Source: Apostichopus japonicus
Lineage: Eukaryota; Echinodermata; Holothuroidea; Aspidochirotida; Stichopodidae
Direction: 5' to 3'
Length of the DNA stretch: 64,000 nt
Assembly: GCF_037975245.1 (NCBI RefSeq)
Contig: NC_092566.1
Span: 16,471,001-16,535,000, forward strand
Shown: one piece after another, positions 20,440 to 34,700 of the stretch
How positions within the stretch are numbered: the stretch's first letter is position 1
Layout: each line of letters begins with the position of its first letter
Made by a program: the position numbers and the translations under genes
The notes under the pieces: generated by a model
The model's input: only the letters and a program-made list of their open reading frames with translations
Told to the model about the DNA's origin: nothing
The model's database searches: none

Positions 20440-23400
20440 TTGATATAAAATCACGTCAAGATATGGTTTTTAAATTTCATTTTTTTCACCGAAATATGAC
20501 TGTTTATTCTGCTCTGATCACATGGAAAGGAATCAAAAGGGCGCCACACATCCCAGGTACAATATTGGGAAGAATGAAAAAAGTCGTGATTTTGGCCAAA
20601 ATCGAACAAAATCATAAGGGTATATGCCTTACAAAATTGCCAAATTTCGGCCAAAAATGAAAGTTCTCAAATTTCCCTCAGGATACTTATACGGGTTCCC
20701 AGAACCTAAATAAACGCTTCTCTCCCGACAAAAGTGGAATTCGACGACGTTTCAGTCATTTAAATTTGATATGAAATCACGTCAAGATATGGTTTTTTAA
20801 ATTTCATATTTTTCCAAAATATGACTGATTATTCTGCTCTGATCACATGGAAAGGAATCAAAAGGGCGCCACACACCACAGGTGCAATTTTGGGAAGAAT
20901 TAAAAAAGTCGTGATTTTGGCCAAAATCGAACAAAATCATAAGGGGATAGCCTTACAAAATTGCCAAATTTCGGCCAAAAATGATATTTCTCAAATTTTC
21001 TCTCAGGATACTTATACGTGTTCCCAGAACCCGAATAAACGCTTCTCTCCCGACAAAAGTGGAATTCGACGAAGTTTCAGTCATTTAAATTAGATATGAA
21101 ATCACGTCAAGATATGGGTTCTTAAATTTCATTTTTCACCGAAATATGACTGTTTATTCTGCTCTGATCACATGGAAAGGAATCAAAAGGGCGCCAGACA
21201 CCACAGGTGCACATTTGGGAAGAATTAAAAAGTCGTGATTTTGGCCAAAATCGAACAAAATCATAAAGGTATAGCCTTACAAAATTGCCAAATTTCGGCC
21301 AAAAATGAAATTTCTCTCAGGATACTTATACGGGTTCCCAGAACCCAAACAAACGCTTCTCTCCCGACAAAAGTGGAATTCGACGAAGTTTTAGTCATTT
21401 AAATTTGATATGAAATCACGTCAAGATATGGTTTTTTAAATTTCATATTTTTCCAAAATATGACTGATTATTCTGCTCTGATCCACATGGAAAGGAATCA
21501 AAAGGGCGCCACACACCACAGGTGCAATTTTGGGAAGAATAAAAAAAGTCGTGATTTTGGCCAAAATCGAACAAAATCATAAGGGTATAGCCTTACAAAA
21601 TTGCCAAATTTCGGCCAAAAATGAAAGTTCTCAAATTTCTCTCAGGATACCTATACGTGTTCCCAGAACCCAAATAAACGCTTCTCTCCCGACAAAAGTG
21701 GAATTCGACGAAGTTTCAGTCATTTAAATTAGATATGAAATCACGTCAAGATATGGTTTATTAAGTTTCATATTTTTCACCGAAATATGACTTTTTATTC
21801 TGCTCTGATCACATGGAAAGGAATCAAAAGGGCGCCACACACCCCAGGAGCAATTTTGGGAAGAATTAAAAAAGTCGCGATTTTGGCCAAAATCGAACAA
21901 AATCATAAGAGTATAGCCTTACTAAATTGCCGAATTTCGGCCAAAAATGAAATTTCTTAAATTTCTCTCAGGATACTTATACGTGTTCGCAGAACCCAAA
22001 TAAACGCTTCTCTCCCAACAAAAGTGGAATTCGACGACGTTTCAGTCATTTAAATTTGATATAAAATCACGTCAAGATATGGTTTATTAAGTTTCATATT
22101 TTTCACCGAAATATGACTTTTTATTCTGCTCTGATCACATGGAAAGGAATCAAAAGGGCGCCACACACCACAGGTGCAATTTTGGGAAGAATTAAAAAAG
22201 TCATGATTTTGGCCAAAATCGAACAAAATCATAAGGGTATATGCCTTACAAAATTGCCAAATTTCGGCCAAAAATGAAAGTTCTCAAATTTCCCTCAGGA
22301 TACTTATACGGGTTCCCAGAACCTAAATAAACGCTTCTCTGCCGACAAAAGTGGAATTCTACGACGTTTCAGTCATTTAAATTTGATATGAAATCACGTC
22401 AAGATATGTTTTATTAAATTTCATTTTTCTTCGAAATATGACTGTTTATTCTGCTCTGATCACATGGAAAGGAATCAAAAGGGCGCCACACACCACAGGT
22501 GCAATTTTGGGAACAATTAAAAAAGTCGTGATTTTGGCCAAAATCGAACAAAATCATAAAGGTATAGCCTTACAAAATTGCCAAATTTCGGCCAAAAATG
22601 AAATTTCTCTCAGGATACTTATACGTGTTCCCAGATCCCAAACAAACGCTTCTCTCGCAACAAAAGTGGAATTCGACGAAGTTTTAGTCATTTAAATTAG
22701 ATATGAAATCACGTCAAGATATGGTTTATTAAATTTCATATTTTTCACCGAAATATGACTTTTAATTCTGCTCTGATCACATGGAAAGGAATCAAAAGGG
22801 CGCCACACATCCCAGGTACAATATTGGGAAGAATGAAAAAAGTCGTGATTTTGGCCAAAATCGAACAAAATCATAAGGGTATATGCCTTACAAAATTGCC
22901 AAATTTCGGCCAAAAATGAAAGTTCTCAAATTTCCCTCAGGATACTTATACGGGTTCCCAGAACCTAAATAAACGCTTCTCTCCCGACAAAAGTGGAATT
23001 CGACGAAGTTTTAGTCATTTAAATTTGATATGAAATCACGTCAAGATATGGTTTTTAAATTTCATTTTTCACCAAAATATGACTTTTTATTCTGCTCTGA
23101 TCACATGGAAAGGAATCAAAAGGGCGCCACACATCCCAGGTACAATTTTAAGAAGAATTAAAAAAGTCGTGATTTTGGCCAAAATCGAACAAAATCATAA
23201 AGGTATAGCCTTACAAAATTGCCAAATTTCGGCCAAAAATGAAATTTCTCTCAGGATACTTATACGTGTTCCCAGAACCCAAACAAACGCTTCTCTCCCG
23301 ACAAAAGTGGAATTCGACGAAGTTTTAGTCATTTAAATTAGATATGAAATCACGTCAAGATATGGTTTATTAAATTTCATATTTTTCACCGAAATATGAC

Positions 23401-24882
23401 TTTTAATTCTGCTCTTATCACATGGAGAGGAATCAAAAGGGCGCCACACATCCCAGGTACAATATTGGGAAGAATGAAAAAAGTCGTGATTTTGGCCAAA
23501 ATCGAACAAAATCATAAGGGTATATGCCTTACAAAATTGCCAAATTTCGGCCAAAAATGAAAGTTCTCTCAGGATACTTATACGGGTTCCCAGAACCCAA
23601 ATAAACGCTTCTCTCCCGACAAAAGTGGAATTCGACGAAGTTTCAGTCATTTAAATTTGATATGAAATCACGTCAAGATATGGTTTTTTAAATTTCATAT
23701 TTTTCCAAAATATGACTGATTATTCTGCTCTGATCACATGGAATGGAATCAAAAGGGCGCCACACATCCCAGGTACAATATTGGGAAGAATTAAAAAAGT
23801 CGTGATTTTGGCCAAAATCGAACAAAATCATAAGGGTATATGCCTTACAAAATTGCCAAATTTCGGCCAAAAATGAAAGTTCTCTCAGGATACTTATACG
23901 GGTTCCCAGAACCCAAATAAACGCTTCTCTCCCGACAAAAGTGGAATTCGACGAAGTTTCAGTCATTTAAATTTGATATGAAATCACGTCAAGATATGGT
24001 TTTTTAAATTTCATATTTTTCCAAAATATGACTGATTATTCTGCTCTGATCACATGGAATGGAATCAAAAGGGCGCCACACATCCCAGGTACAATTTTGG
24101 GAAGAATTAAAAAAGTCGTGATTTTGGCCAAAATCGAACAAAATCATAAGGGTATAGCCTTACAAAATTGCCAGATTTCGGCCAAAAATGAAATTTCTCT
24201 CAGGATACTTATACGTGTTCCCAGAACCCAAACAAACGCTTCTTTCCCGACAAAAGTGGAATTCGACGAAGTTTTAGTCATTTAAATTAGATATGAAATT
24301 ACGTCAAGATATGGTTTATTAAATTTCATATTTTTCACCGAAATATGACTTTTTATTCTGCTCTGATCACATGGAAAGGAATCAAAAGGGCGCAACACAT
24401 CCCAGGTACAATATTGGGAAGAATGAAAAAAGTCGTGATTTTGGCCAAAATCGAACAAAATCATAAGGGTATAGCCTTACTAAATTGCCAAATTTCGGCC
24501 AAAAATGAAAGTTCTCAAATTTCTCTCAGGATACTTATACGGGTTCCCAGAACCTAAATAAACGCTTCTCTCCCGACAAAAGTGGAATTCGACGAAGTTT
24601 CAGTCATTTAAATTTGATATGAAATCACGTCAAGATATGGTTTTTAAATTTCATTTTTCACCAAAATATGACTTTTTATTCTGCTCTGATCACATGGAAA
24701 GGAATCAAAAGGGCGCCACACATCCCAGGTACAATATTGGGAAGAATTAAAAAAGTCGTGATTTTGGCCAAAATCGAATAAAATCATAAGGGTATAGCCT
24801 TACAAAATTGCAAAATGTCGGCTAAAAATGAAAGTTTTCATATTTCTCTCAGGATACTTATACGGGTTCCCAGAACCCAAAT

Positions 24883-24985
24883 AAATCTTCGAAAACGTTT
24901 GAATATACACTACTATGACTTTCATCAACTGTTTCGTTTGATTTTGCTCGTTTATATGGTTCTACAAATCCTTCTCTCGTGACAA
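24883..24985. repeat. ~100-bp non-satellite insert, copy 1
   Basis: Sequence beginning AAATCTTCGAAAACGTTTG replaces the normal junction between AGAACCCAAATAAA and CTTCTCTC. It explains the 407-bp spacing. An essentially identical copy begins at 27001. Confidence 0.75.
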
Positions 24986-27000
24986 AAGTGGAATTCGACG
25001 AAGTTTCAGTCATTTAAATTTGATATGAAATCACGTCAAGATATGTTTTTTTAAATTTCATTTTTCACCAAAATATGACTGTTTATTCTGCTCTGATCAC
25101 ATGGAAAGGAATCAAAAGGGCGCCACACACCACAGGAGCAATTTTGGGAAGAATTAAAAAAGTCGTGATTTTGGCCAAAATCGAACAAAATCATAAGGGT
25201 ATAGCCTTCCTAAATTGCCAAATTTCGGCCAAAAATGAAATTTCTCAAATTTCTCTCAGGATACTTATACGGGTTCCCAGAACCTAAATAAACGCTTCTC
25301 TCCCGACAAAAGTGGAATTCGACGAAGTTTCAGTCATTTAAATTTGATATGAAATCACGTCAAGATATGTTTTATTAAATTTCATTTTTCACCAAAATAT
25401 GACTGTTTATTCTGCTCTGATCACATGGAAAGGAATCAAAAGGGCGCAACACATCCCAGGTACAATATTGGGAAGAATTAAAAAAGTCGTGATTTTGGCC
25501 AAAATCGAACAAAATCATAAGGGTATAGCCTTCCTAAATTGCCAAATTTCGGCCAAAAATGAAATTTCTCAAATTTCCCTCAGGATACTTATACGGGTTC
25601 CCAGAACCCAAATAAACGCTTCTCTCCCGACAAAAGTGGAATTCGACGAAGTTTCAGTCATTTAAATTTGATATGAAATCACGTCAAGATATGGTTTTTT
25701 AAATTTCATATTTTTCCAAAATATGACTGATTATTCTGATCTGATCACATGGAATGGAATCAAAAGGGCGCCACACATCCCAGGTACAATTTTAAGAAGA
25801 ATTAAAAAAGTCGTGATTTTGGCCAAAATCGAACAAAATCATAAGGGTATAGCCTTCCTAAATTGCCAAATTTCGGCCAAAAATGAAATTTCTCAAATTT
25901 CTCTCAGGATACTTATACGGGTTCCCAGAACCTAAATAAACGCTTCTCTCCCGACAAAAGTGGAATTCGACGAAGTTTCAGTCATTTAAATTTGATATGA
26001 AATCACGTCAAGATATGTTTTATTAAATTTCATTTTTCACCAAAATATGACTGTTTATTCTGCTCTGATCACATGGAAAGGAATCAAAAGGGCGCAACAC
26101 ATCCCAGGTACAATATTGGGAAGAATTAAAAAAGTCGTGATTTTGGCCAAAATCGAACAAAATCATAAGGGTATAGCCTTCCTAAATTGCCAAATTTCGG
26201 CCAAAAATGAAATTTCTCAAATTTCTCTCAGGATACTTATACGGGTTCCCAGAACCCAAATAAACGCTTCTCTCCCGACAAAAGTGGAATTCGACGAAGT
26301 TTCAGTCATTTAAATTTGATATGAAGTCACGTCAAGATATGGTTTTTTAAATTTCATATTTTTTCCAAAATATGACTGATTATTCTGATCTGATCACATG
26401 GAATGGAATCAAAAGGGCGCCACACACCACAGGTGCAATTTTGGGAAGAATTAAAAAAGTCATGATTTTGGCCAAAATCGAACAAAATCATAGCCTTACA
26501 AAATTGCCAACTTTCGGCCAAAAATGAAAGTTCTCAAATTTCCCTCAGGATACTTATACGGGTTCCCAGAACCTAAATAAACGCTTTTCTCCCGACAAAA
26601 GTGGAATTCGACGACGTTTCAGTCATTTAAATTTGATATGAAATCACGTCAAGATATGGTTTTTTAAATTTCATATTTTTCACCGAAATATGACTGATTA
26701 TTCTGCTCTGATCACATGGAATGGAATCAAAAGGGCGCCACACATCCCAGGTACAATTTTAAGAAGAATTAAAAAAGTCGTGATTTTGGCCAAAATCGAA
26801 TAAAATCATAAGGGTATAGCCTTACAAAATTGCAAAATGTCGGCTAAAAATGAAGTTTTCATATTTCTCTCAGGATACTTATACGGGTTCCCAGAACCTA
26901 AATAAACGCTTCTCTGCCGACAAAATTGCAAAATGTCGGCTAAAAATGAAAGTTTTCATATTTCTCTCAGGATACTTATACGGGTTCCCAGAACCCAAAT

Positions 27001-27100
27001 AAATCTTCGAAAACGTTTGAATATACACTACTATGACTTTCATCAACTGTTTCGTTTGATTTTGCTCGTTTATATGGTTCTACAAATCCTTCTCTCGTGA
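27001..27100. repeat. ~100-bp non-satellite insert, copy 2
   Basis: Second copy of the insert at 24883, offset 2118 bp, in the same position within a monomer. The flanking monomers also match, showing that a block of several monomers was copied as a unit. Confidence 0.75.
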
Positions 27101-27345
27101 CAAAAGTGGAATTCGACGAAGTTTCAGTCATTTAAATTTGATATGAAATCACGTCAAGATATGTTTTTTTAAATTTCATTTTTCACCAAAATATGACTGT
27201 TTATTCTGCTCTGATCACATGGAAAGGAATCAAAAGGGCGCCACACATCCCAGGTACAATTTTGGGAAGAATTAAAAAAGTCGTGATTTTGGCCAAAATC
27301 GAACAAAATCATAAGGGTATAGCCTTACAAAATTGCCAAATTTCG

Positions 27346-27960
27346 GCCAAGAATCGAATCTTTCCGATTTCGATCAGGATGGATTATATCGATTCCCGTT
27401 ACTGATATCTGTCGTTTAATCCATAAAAATCGATTGACTGAGCTATCATTTTCATAAAAATGATATTTAAACATTCATATCAATATTATTTTTTTTTCTA
27501 TAAGATATGGACTTATTATCGCAGTTTTTTATTGCCTGGTTGGTAACATCTCATCATGGGCCGCTCTATCACATAGGCCTGTTTCGGGAACAATTTAAAA
27601 AATCACGATTTCGACCAAAAATTGAAAAAATCATAAGGCTATATATACCCTTACCAAAATGTGAAATTTCGACCAAAAATCGAATCTATCCGATTTCGAA
27701 CAGGATGGATTATATCGATTCCCGTAACTCATATCTGTCGTTTAATCCATTAAAATCGGTTGACCGAGCTATCATTTTCATAAAAATGACATTTGAACAT
27801 TCATATCAATATTATTTAATTTTTCTATATGATATGGACTTATTATCGCAGTTATATTGCCAAGTTGGTAACATGATGGGCCGCTCTATCACATAAGCCT
27901 GTTTCGGGAACAATTTAAAAAATCACGATTTCGGCCAAAAATTGAAAAAATTATAATGTC
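27346..27960. repeat. Right flank of the satellite: diverged monomers
   Basis: The core monomer changes abruptly near 27345 into the variant seen on the left (TCGAATCTTTCCGATTTCGAT, GGATTATATCGATTCCCG). It repeats once (27504 and 27831) and then fades out in AT-rich DNA. Confidence 0.7.
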
Positions 27961-28629
27961 AATGAGTTTGATATAAATATATATATCCATATATATAACT
28001 ATAGATATATATTTATATATTTATCGAGATTACCATAGGTTGTGATTACTTACGCACAGTTATATATTATGTTATGTGTTTTCGATTTTATTCATTCCTA
28101 GCAAATGAAATGTTCTACAACTGTACCATATTTTTGTTGTCTTTCTAAATCTATAAATCCAACTGACAATGCTAATATTAACTTGCTGACGATCAAAGTT
28201 GACATATTATATGTAACCTATCATAATATAAGTTAATGGATGTCGCCCATAGAACAGCTATATTATTTTATTAAGTTAAAGTTTATTAAGTTGTCTGGAA
28301 CGCTAATGCGCTCAAATATTGGCCAACATGTGTACTTAGATCCCTTCAATAGATCATAGTCCATTACCCATTTTCAACAACAGAACAGTAAACTTACAAC
28401 TTTATCTCCCCTTTATCGCAATGTTTCAATGCTGTTTATTATATTAGTAAACTTGTTTGTATTTTACACATACTTGTTAGTAGGTGGTATATCATTTACT
28501 ATTATCGACATATCATATTTGCAACATTTTCCGACTGGCAACGACATAGTTGGGCTGTTTTCTATGTAACATTCGGAGAGGAGAAAAGCCAGCTAAACTC
28601 CCACAGAAGGCTCAGTAACATTCCACAAA
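27961..28629. other. AT-rich intergenic sequence before gene B
   Basis: Presumably contains the promoter and 5' UTR of gene B. No TATA box or initiator was picked out with confidence. Confidence 0.3.
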
Positions 28630-28702
28630 ATGAATCTTGGGAAACGTATCAGAATATGTCGGTGTTTACTCTGGTTTCTGATGTGCTGCATCTGTTTCGG
28701 AG
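28630..28702 (+). CDS. Signal-peptide exon of gene B
   Basis: ATG at 28630, then Lys/Arg residues, then the hydrophobic core CLLWFLMCCICFG, donor GTAAGT at 28703 in phase 1. This matches the phase of the following stalk exon. It is the only start with a secretion signal upstream of the stalk. Confidence 0.75.
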
Positions 28703-31700
28703 GTAAGTTGAAATACAGGAACCAGGCCCTGACAAATGTCGCTTTCGTTTACAATCAGCTGCGGACGAAGTTTTGTAATAATATGATGTTCAACAATACA
28801 AAAGATATAAGCAGGGCCGTACTCACGGGGTCTGGGGGTGCCGGTGAAATGGCGGTGCCCCTCCCAGTTTTTGTTTTCAGAATTTTTGTTAGAAATAGTT
28901 TTTATTTTTTATAACACTAAATAGGAAAACATATATATTACAAAGATGTATTAAAAATTATGAAATCGATAGCACCATTTTGCATCAAAGTCCCCTCCCT
29001 TACATAATTAAAAATAGAAGGGAAGTGGGGTTGGTGGGGGGGGGGGAGAAAGTCTACCTAAACTTGGAAATCTGGCCATGGGCCTGGTTTAAGTATTAAA
29101 TACGACGTGTTTTGATAGCGGTACCCAAGCTTGACAATTTCACTTACTCATTCAACTTGAATATCATATATAGCTCTTTCAAAGCAGCAGATATTACTCT
29201 TTTGGTGGGAGTCTCCACTGGGGAATTTTCGATGGAGCCATTATTATCCAAGATATGATTACAATACTCAGGATGTAAACCCTTTAACTAACTTAGTTCA
29301 CACAATTATTTTGTTTTTTCTATAGTATCATGCATATTTGAAGTCGTTTTTAGTTTTTTCCTTAACTAATATCGATATCTCCTATGTAACGTAGACCATA
29401 TTTGAAAGAATACTGTGCGACACTGTTATGTGAGAGGTTACTTTGGTTTGGCATATAAAGCAGCAATTTCGAAAATAATAATTGTAAGATAAACGGAAAT
29501 AAAGATCTGTAAAAATTCTCTATGTGAAAAAAAAGAGAAGGTAGAGATTGGTGCTTCTTGGTAAAAGGTTGGGACGAATAGGGGACAAGGATTGGGATCC
29601 TACTCTATCCCGCACCCACCAGGGTGTTAAAGCTGCTATAAGAAAATACCCAAGAAACAACAGTATTAAAACAATCGACCATAATTCTTACTCATATCTG
29701 AATACGTTTCGGTTTTGTTTTCCTCCCCTGTTCCCTCTGGTCTCGGTAATCAAACTCAATACACACCTTATACCTTCCCTGCCTTCCAGGGATGCCTGCA
29801 AGTAAAAAGGGCATGGGGCGAATGTGTACGGTTGGCAGAACCTCGTCCGGCCCGTTCGGTGCAGTTTCTGGCTGCACCGTAAAAGATCAGCGTGTGATCT
29901 AGGTGCGAACCCCGTAAGGGTCCAGGGGACGAATTCCTTGGAAGCTCTTGCAATTAAGGACTTTCTTGTCGTGAGACGTTTGCTAGTCTTTCTTGGACCC
30001 AAATACCAATACCCTTTTTACATGTAAATACTGATACCAATCTGTTAGCCCAAGTCTTTGAAGGAAACAAACGCACTGTCACCCTACGTGGGGCACTCTT
30101 TGCCCCCACCCCCCCATAAGCTCAGTGAAGGGAAGGAGGGGGCAATCGCCCGTTTCCCCGTGCAGTCCTGCCTCTGACAAAACGAAACTAGTCTCCAAGG
30201 TCAAAAAAGTTATTGATAATGTATTCTGATGGTTTTGCGATAGTCTGAGAATAACATGATTATTACAAAATTATAAAAAAAAAACTAGCAATGGGGAAAT
30301 TTACCAAGAAACCAAAATGCATCAATAAATTAGGCAATACCCCCCCCCCCCCCACTATCCCTTCCCCCTTAATTATATCAACGACATCAACTGTTATGTT
30401 TGTAATGCATGGGTCTCGATGGATTTTGTACCCGGAATTCCTGACGGAAATGCCCTAACCAATCAATTGCATCTTAACCAAACACATTCTTCTCCGTCTT
30501 GACATAAACAAACATGGACGTTAAACAACCAGTATGTGCCATAGGATTGCTTCTCAACTTCCACTTCATCGAGACGCTTGGTAACCTATCACTTGAGAAG
30601 ACCCAAAGGTGCCTCTAACTGTTGTGTGAAAACTGGCTGTTGCGTGTTTCTCATTGAATGAGCTGTAGCATCTGTATTGATTGTTATGATGATGAAACAT
30701 ATCGTGATCATATAACATATAACATATACATTTGCAGTAATATAATACCAGTCAGAATTTTCCACAGATTGTAATTATTTTCAAACTACGTGATTGAAAT
30801 TTATTCACTTTCGATATGGCCAAAACATGCTAGTGTACATGGTCCCTAGATAGGTGTACAATGTTCTTCTTCTCTATCTTTCAGATGGCACGACAACAAA
30901 CGATTTCATAATGGCCGTGACTGACACAACTCCAGGAGTTACTTTCTTAGACTTTCTTACAACAGACGAAACTAAAACTACTAAACGAACAACAACATTA
31001 GGAACTACAACAAGTGTTGATACAACGACACAAACGGATCTCATGACAACCATTATTATCCCCTTTGACAGTACGACGACATTGCCAACACCATTGTCAG
31101 CTACGACTTATAAACGTACAACAACAATGGAAACAACAGCAAGAAATTTTGATACAACGACACAAACAGATCCTACAACAACAGTTACAACCTCTGACAG
31201 TACGACAACATTTCCAACAACATTGTCAGCTACGACTAATGAACGTACAACAACAATGGAAACAACATCAGAAGATGTTGATACAACGACACAAACGGAT
31301 CCCATGACAACCATTATAATCCCCTTTGACAGTACGACGACATTTCCAACAACATTGTCAGCTACGACTAATGAACGAACAACAACATTAGAAACTACAA
31401 CAAGTGTTGATACAACGACACAAACGGATCCCATGACAACCATTATTATCCCCTTTGACAGTACGACGACATTTCCAACAACATTGTCAGCTACGACTAA
31501 TGAACGTACAACAACAATGGAAGAAACAACAGGAAATGTTGATACAACGACACAAACAAATCCTGCAACCACAGTTACAACCTCTGACAGTACGACAACA
31601 TTTCCAACAACATTGTCAGCTACGACTAATAAACGTACAACAACAATGGAAGAAACAACAAGAAATGTTGATACAACGACACAAACAAATCCTACAACAA

Positions 31701-34700
31701 CAGTTACAACCTCTGACAGTACGACAACATTTCCAACAACATTGTCAGCTACGACTAATAAACGTACAACAACAATAGAAACAACAGCAAAAGATGTTGA
31801 TACAACGACACAACCGGATCCCATGACAACCATTATTATCCCCTTTGACAGTACGACGACATTTCCAACAACATTGTCAGCTACGACTTATAAACGTACA
31901 ACAGCAATGGGAGAAACAACAAGAAATGTTGATACAACGACACAAACAAATCCTACAACAACAGTTACAACCTCTGACAGTACGACAACATTTCCAACAA
32001 CATTGTCAGCTACGACTAATAAACGTACAACAACAATGGAAGAAACAACAAGAAATGTTGATACAACGACACAAACAAATCCTACAACAACAGTTACAAC
32101 CTCTGACAGTACGACGACATTTCCAACAACATTGTCAGCTACGACTAATAAACGTACAACAACAATGGAAACAACAGCAAAAGATGTTGATACAACGACA
32201 CAAACGGATCCCATGACAACCATTATTATCCCCTTTGACAGTACGACGACATTTCCAACAACATTGTCAGCTACGACTTATAAACGTACAACAACAATGG
32301 AAGAAACAACAAGAAATGTTGATACAACGACAGAAACAAATCCTACAACAACCACAGTTACAACCTCTGACAGTACGACAACATTTCCAACAACATTGTC
32401 AGCTACGACTAATAAACGTACAACAACAATGGAAGAAACAACAGCAGAAAATGTTGATACAACGACACAAACAGATCCTACAACAACCATTCGTACCACC
32501 TTTAGTAGTACCACTTTTCCAACAACAAAAGGAACTACTGAAACTGCTCGATCGACTGATGTTCTCACGACAGAATTGCGCCCAACCACGCACGGAATCA
32601 CATCGGACGCCGACGTTACTACCCATACAACAACAGCTTTTATTTCCACGAGTAAGTAAAAACCACTTCAAAGTATTGCACTAAATGTGGTTTCTTGCTC
32701 TCTAATATTTCACTACTTATTGAACGGAACATTGTGGTGTTTCATTACAATCTTAAGAATCTTTTCATATTAAAATTATTTAGAGATTCACGTTGCAGAG
32801 GTTTTTACAATTAATATAAAACAAAAGCGATGTGATGCAACAGATTGGCGGGTTTTTGCCTTGACAGGATTTATTGAGTGATATCGTCATATGGTCAAAG
32901 GTGAGAGGTCAAAACTGTGTATTGGCTATTACGAATTTGGAGAAAATGCACCGAAACTATCATTTTTATATGGAAAATCAGAATTTCAATATGTGTATCG
33001 TTACTATGGTAAAAGGGCAGTGATCAAGATATAAATATATATTCTAGTTATCAGCTGTATCGATTACATTGTGAGGAAGATACAAATGACAAAAGAGAGG
33101 ATACATTCAGAAACATATATCAGTAAACTTCTATAGAAGAGGTTGCATGAGAAAAGAAAAACAATCTATCATTTATCTCTCCTGTTTCCTTGCAAAGCAT
33201 GTATATGAACGATCAACTTTACATCAGGACGCTTGGCTTTCCAATTGAAATGTGTAAGGCATCGAAATGAATTGTTTGAAGTTGGAAAGAAACTGAAAAT
33301 TTATATATGAGAAAATAACAGTTTCCTCCTGGACTGGAGTTCCCGACGTTTACAATTTGATGTAAACACTAGCTTCGCATGAAGGCAAAAGTTGACTATG
33401 TCTATAAAGAAATGGACAGCTTGGAAAAAGAGCAAGAAACTGCCTCTTGCTTGAATAGCCATGCAACAGTTCTTATTTCGCTGTAACAAGTTAAAGCTTA
33501 TATTCTGTGGTTCAAGAAATAAGTCCGCCCCCAAAGAATTTATCTGTTTATATGCTGCCATTTCGTCTCATCCCAAGCAATATTCGTACCATGCCCAGCC
33601 GAAATTATAACGTATTCTGGAGTGCAATTGTCTTTTCCCAAGACTGAACCTGGAGATTCCGTGACCTCATCGCAGAAATGCAGTAACGATTCCACTAACC
33701 GTAAGTTCTTATTTTTTTATATATATATTGTTTTATAAGTAAGACATGTCCTGCTCGAAATTGGGCCTATAATTAGGGGTTACCAAATATGCAAAGGCTA
33801 AGTGTACGACATGTGACGTTGTTGAAGTTTACATATTGCAGAAATAAGTAGGCCGGACATAATTTTTGTGTAACTCTCGCAAATTTGATTAACACGGTAG
33901 TTAATGAGTTGTTTATAGGCTCAGTAGATACTTCATTAAAGACGTATACTTCATGTCAGAGTAGCCCAAACACTGTAGTGCAGTTTTTTACTTCTCTCAA
34001 GAAGTTGGCAATTTTTACTTTCAGGTCGCGCACTTTCGTTGAGAACATGAGCTAAATGTTGGCGTAGGACGTTGATTACAGTCCAATAACAGTTAAAGAC
34101 TTTTGAGAGTTCCTTGGTTATAATCGTAAGACAATGATTACATGGTAAATCAGTATAAAAAGATGTGTTTCTTGGTGAAAGTTACACTAAAATATCATAA
34201 TACAAAGGCGATTAACGGGCCTTGTGTAAAGATGAGCAGAGTTACTCTGTAAAGGAGATAGCAAAGAACTTGTGGCTTAAATTGTGTGACAAAAATGATT
34301 GCTTATTGGTTAACGTCCGGACGGTTTCCTTTCATCATAACTCATCATATGAGGTAATCATATACACAACACTTTGTGGACCCATCATATCATCTTTGTC
34401 TGTTTCGATAGCTATATCCAATCCTTACATCGGAGTTGCTTACTTCTTGTCCCAGCTTTTGGCTTCTTTTTATTCACTTTTTTTTTAAATAATTAACAAT
34501 TTGATCGTAATAATGGAAACGATGGAAGGGTTTTGGTACACTTACTTTACATAACCAACGCCATGCACAATAATGATCCACACTAAATAAATCCTAAATG
34601 AAGACACCGTTGAAGAAATTATATAGCCTTGACGTGACCAAATTTCTGATATGCCATTCTCTGCAGCTGAACAACCATTAGCGTCCAGATTGTGTACTGA

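Larger units (their letters stand above)
20440..27345. repeat. Satellite array, 21 monomers of ~317-324 bp
   Basis: Counting the motif ATGACT...TTCTGCTCTGATC gives starts near 20496, 20821, 21146, 21460, 21787, 22113, 22438, 22755, 23079, 23396, 23712, 24028, 24345, 24668, 25075, 25399, 25723, 26047, 26372, 26690 and 27193. Spacing clusters at 316-318 and 323-327, with two exceptions (407 and 503). The two lengths differ mainly by a 9-bp slip (AAATTTCTC once or twice). Each unit holds the perfect palindrome GATTTTGGCCAAAATC. Open frames of 60-105 codons on both strands are by-products of the repeat. Confidence 0.95.

Noticed and set aside
20451-27405. Recurring 60-105-codon open frames on both strands of the satellite
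   Set aside because: They follow the monomer and occur on both strands with similar length. Some copies are broken by frameshifts. There are no splice or start contexts. They are repeat by-products.
29830-30000. Possible tRNA-SINE on the minus strand (GGGTTCGCACC B-box-like)
   Set aside because: No matching A box at the right distance was seen. The hairpin and B-box-like word alone are not enough.
28814-30170. Possible G-rich-ended DNA transposon in the first intron of gene B
   Set aside because: The two ends match only loosely and there is no target duplication, so it is left as repeat debris.
31108-32649. Long Val-rich minus-strand and Gln-rich plus-strand frames over the mucin exon
   Set aside because: They are shadows of the Thr-codon repeat. 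Only the Thr frame joins the signal peptide and HormR exons in phase.
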